Shown here one piece after another: positions 15,008 through 15,967 of a stretch of 15,967 nt of DNA. Location: positions 1 through 15,967 of the forward strand of contig CAYGDM010000021.1 of the NCBI GenBank assembly GCA_964348685.1, given 5' to 3'. The position numbers and the translations under genes were made by a program. The notes under the pieces were generated by a model. It was not told the DNA's origin. It saw only the letters and a list, made by a program, of their open reading frames with translations, and did no database searches. This stretch comes from DALYDP01 sp964348685. Lineage in GTDB: Bacteria > Patescibacteriota > Gracilibacteria > Peribacterales > Peribacteraceae. The first letter of the stretch is position 1, and the number at the start of each line of letters is the position of its first letter.

Positions 15008-15304
15008 ATGCCTTCGCGTCACGACACCGCCGCGCTGTTGCCGCAGATTTGGCTCCTCGGAGCCGAGGTTTTCGCGCGTGCGGAGGCGATCGTCGAGCAG
15101 GGGACGGCCGAACAAGTGGAGGCGCTGCACATCACGCTGAGCAACGTCGTCGCCTACCAAGATTCGCTCCTGCGGTCGGTGGTCGCCGTCGATCCACAGT
15201 TCAACGACAAACTTTCGTCCGCGCTCAAGACCGCCGCGTCGAAGATCGGCCACGATTCCGACATCGCCGATGCCGCCGTCGCGGAATCCCTCCTCGCTTC
15301 GTAA
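15008..15304 (+). CDS. Small helical hypothetical protein (first gene of module 3)
   Basis: The 98-residue product is cysteine-free, with no signal peptide or membrane segment. Its Ala/Leu/Val pattern suggests a helical bundle: about 8-30, 33-60 and 66-95. It lacks the WxG motif of WXG100 proteins. I recognise no family. A TTG at 15005 is an alternative start, but the ATG at 15008 sits exactly 6 nt after the -10 box, as for the 3751 gene. Its stop is 3 nt before the next ATG, in the same order as the other two partner genes. Confidence 0.75.
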   Translation: MPSRHDTAALLPQIWLLGAEVFARAEAIVEQGTAEQVEALHITLSNVVAYQDSLLRSVVAVDPQFNDKLSSALKTAASKIGHDSDIADAAVAESLLAS

Positions 15305-15307
15305 CCC

Positions 15308-15967
15308 ATGTTCACACAGCTCTTCAATCGTCGGCTCCAAATCGAACGCGAAGCGCGTCTCCTTTCGTTTGCAGGCGAGGTGAAGCTCGACACATCCAAC
15401 ATCGATCCGAACGCGGCAGCGAAGCTTGCCGAGAACGGCGAAACGAAGGACGCGAAGGAGCAGCTCACGCCGGAACAGGTCCAGAAGCAGCGTGTCGAGG
15501 AAGCGGTGAAGGCGGCTAACGATACGATCGCTCGCCACAACGATTTTGCCGCGAAGCTCTCACCCGACATGCAGAAGGCGATGCGGACGGAGCTCGGGTC
15601 GTTCATGGCCACGACGATCGAGAGTCATGACCGAAACGGCGTCGCCGGATTGAATAAAGCGGAGTTCGACGCGTACAAAGCCAACGCCAAGAATGAAATC
15701 GATGCACTATTTACCTCGATGGGTTCGCAGTCCGCTGAGGCGCAGAAGAAGGCCGAGCAAGAAGCGAAAACGGCGTCCACAGTTGCCGAGAAATCCGCCG
15801 GCGAAGGCGAGCTGAAAGGGAAAACATTTGAGCAGATCGAAGCCGAGCTGACGGGTAAGAAGCTCGATTCCGTCGAGGCGATCGCTGCGATCGAGCTGAC
15901 GTCTGAGAATCCCGCCGAGCTTCAGAAGCAGCTCGCTGTGTATCAGCAAAACGTGCAGGACGTGAAC
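15308..15967 (+). CDS. Hypothetical protein with N-terminal REARL motif (second gene of module 3), partial at window end
   Basis: The frame is open from the ATG at 15308 to the window edge (220 codons), so the C-terminus is missing. The N-terminus shows LF (5-6), EREARL (13-18) and F21-A22, the clearest match to the proteins at 5279 and 12825. The visible remainder is Ala/Glu/Lys/Gln-rich and strongly helical, probably coiled coil (about 40-75 and 130-165). There is no signal peptide, cysteine or membrane segment so far. The gene begins 3 nt after the preceding stop without a Shine-Dalgarno sequence, implying cotranscription. Function is unknown. Confidence 0.8.
   Translation, partial: MFTQLFNRRLQIEREARLLSFAGEVKLDTSNIDPNAAAKLAENGETKDAKEQLTPEQVQKQRVEEAVKAANDTIARHNDFAAKLSPDMQKAMRTELGSFMATTIESHDRNGVAGLNKAEFDAYKANAKNEIDALFTSMGSQSAEAQKKAEQEAKTASTVAEKSAGEGELKGKTFEQIEAELTGKKLDSVEAIAAIELTSENPAELQKQLAVYQQNVQDVN

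Noticed and set aside
15008..15304. WXG100-like secretion substrate
   Set aside because: Size and helicity fit, but there is no central WxG turn and no ESX/T7SS gene in the window.

Overview
The window looks like a Patescibacteria (Candidate Phyla Radiation) genome, perhaps Peregrinibacteria or Peribacteria. The evidence is indirect: a large secreted protein built from lamin-tail domains, many long low-complexity or helical proteins with no recognisable family, very tight gene packing, and leaderless transcripts. All genes read through with the standard code. TGA is a real stop, for example at 5275-5277 and 9786-9788, so this is not the UGA=Gly code of SR1/Gracilibacteria. Base composition is GC-rich throughout except for one AT-rich island inside the first gene. 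No rRNA, tRNA, CRISPR array, transposase or integrase is visible.

Layout. Positions 63-3725 (+) encode a secreted, C-terminally anchored protein with five lamin-tail domains and a degenerate nuclease-like segment. Positions 3751-7756 (+) hold two coupled genes for large proteins: a coiled-coil protein with a C-terminal glycine-rich hydrophobic segment, and an 825-residue protein ending in an 8-residue PPGP-type repeat. A hairpin at 7781-7810 separates these from a minus-strand block. That block contains a small membrane protein (7848-8309), a cysteine-rich secreted protein (8516-9568) with a structured 5' leader, and a three-gene operon reading 11755 to 9786 (exported protein, CofE-like gamma-glutamyl ligase, ferredoxin-NADP reductase-like flavoprotein). 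A plus-strand pair follows (zinc-ribbon protein and small lipoprotein, 11829-12419). Two more two-gene units complete the window: 12493-14954 and 15008-15967, the last gene running off the end.

The most interesting pattern is a repeated module. Three times (3751/5279, 12493/12825, 15008/15308) an unrecognised partner gene is followed, with a 1-nt gap, a 4-nt overlap and a 3-nt gap respectively, by a large protein. The three large proteins share an N-terminal motif, LF-x(8-9)-R-E-A-R-L-x(1-2)-F, and look otherwise unrelated. Each partner gene is preceded by an extended -10 promoter (TG[C/G]TA[T/C]A[A/C]T) placed only 6-8 nt before the start codon, which predicts leaderless mRNA. The zinc-ribbon gene has the same promoter type 11 nt before its start. 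The two leadered minus-strand genes instead have TTGACA-type promoters. I know of no described system matching this module, and its function is unknown.
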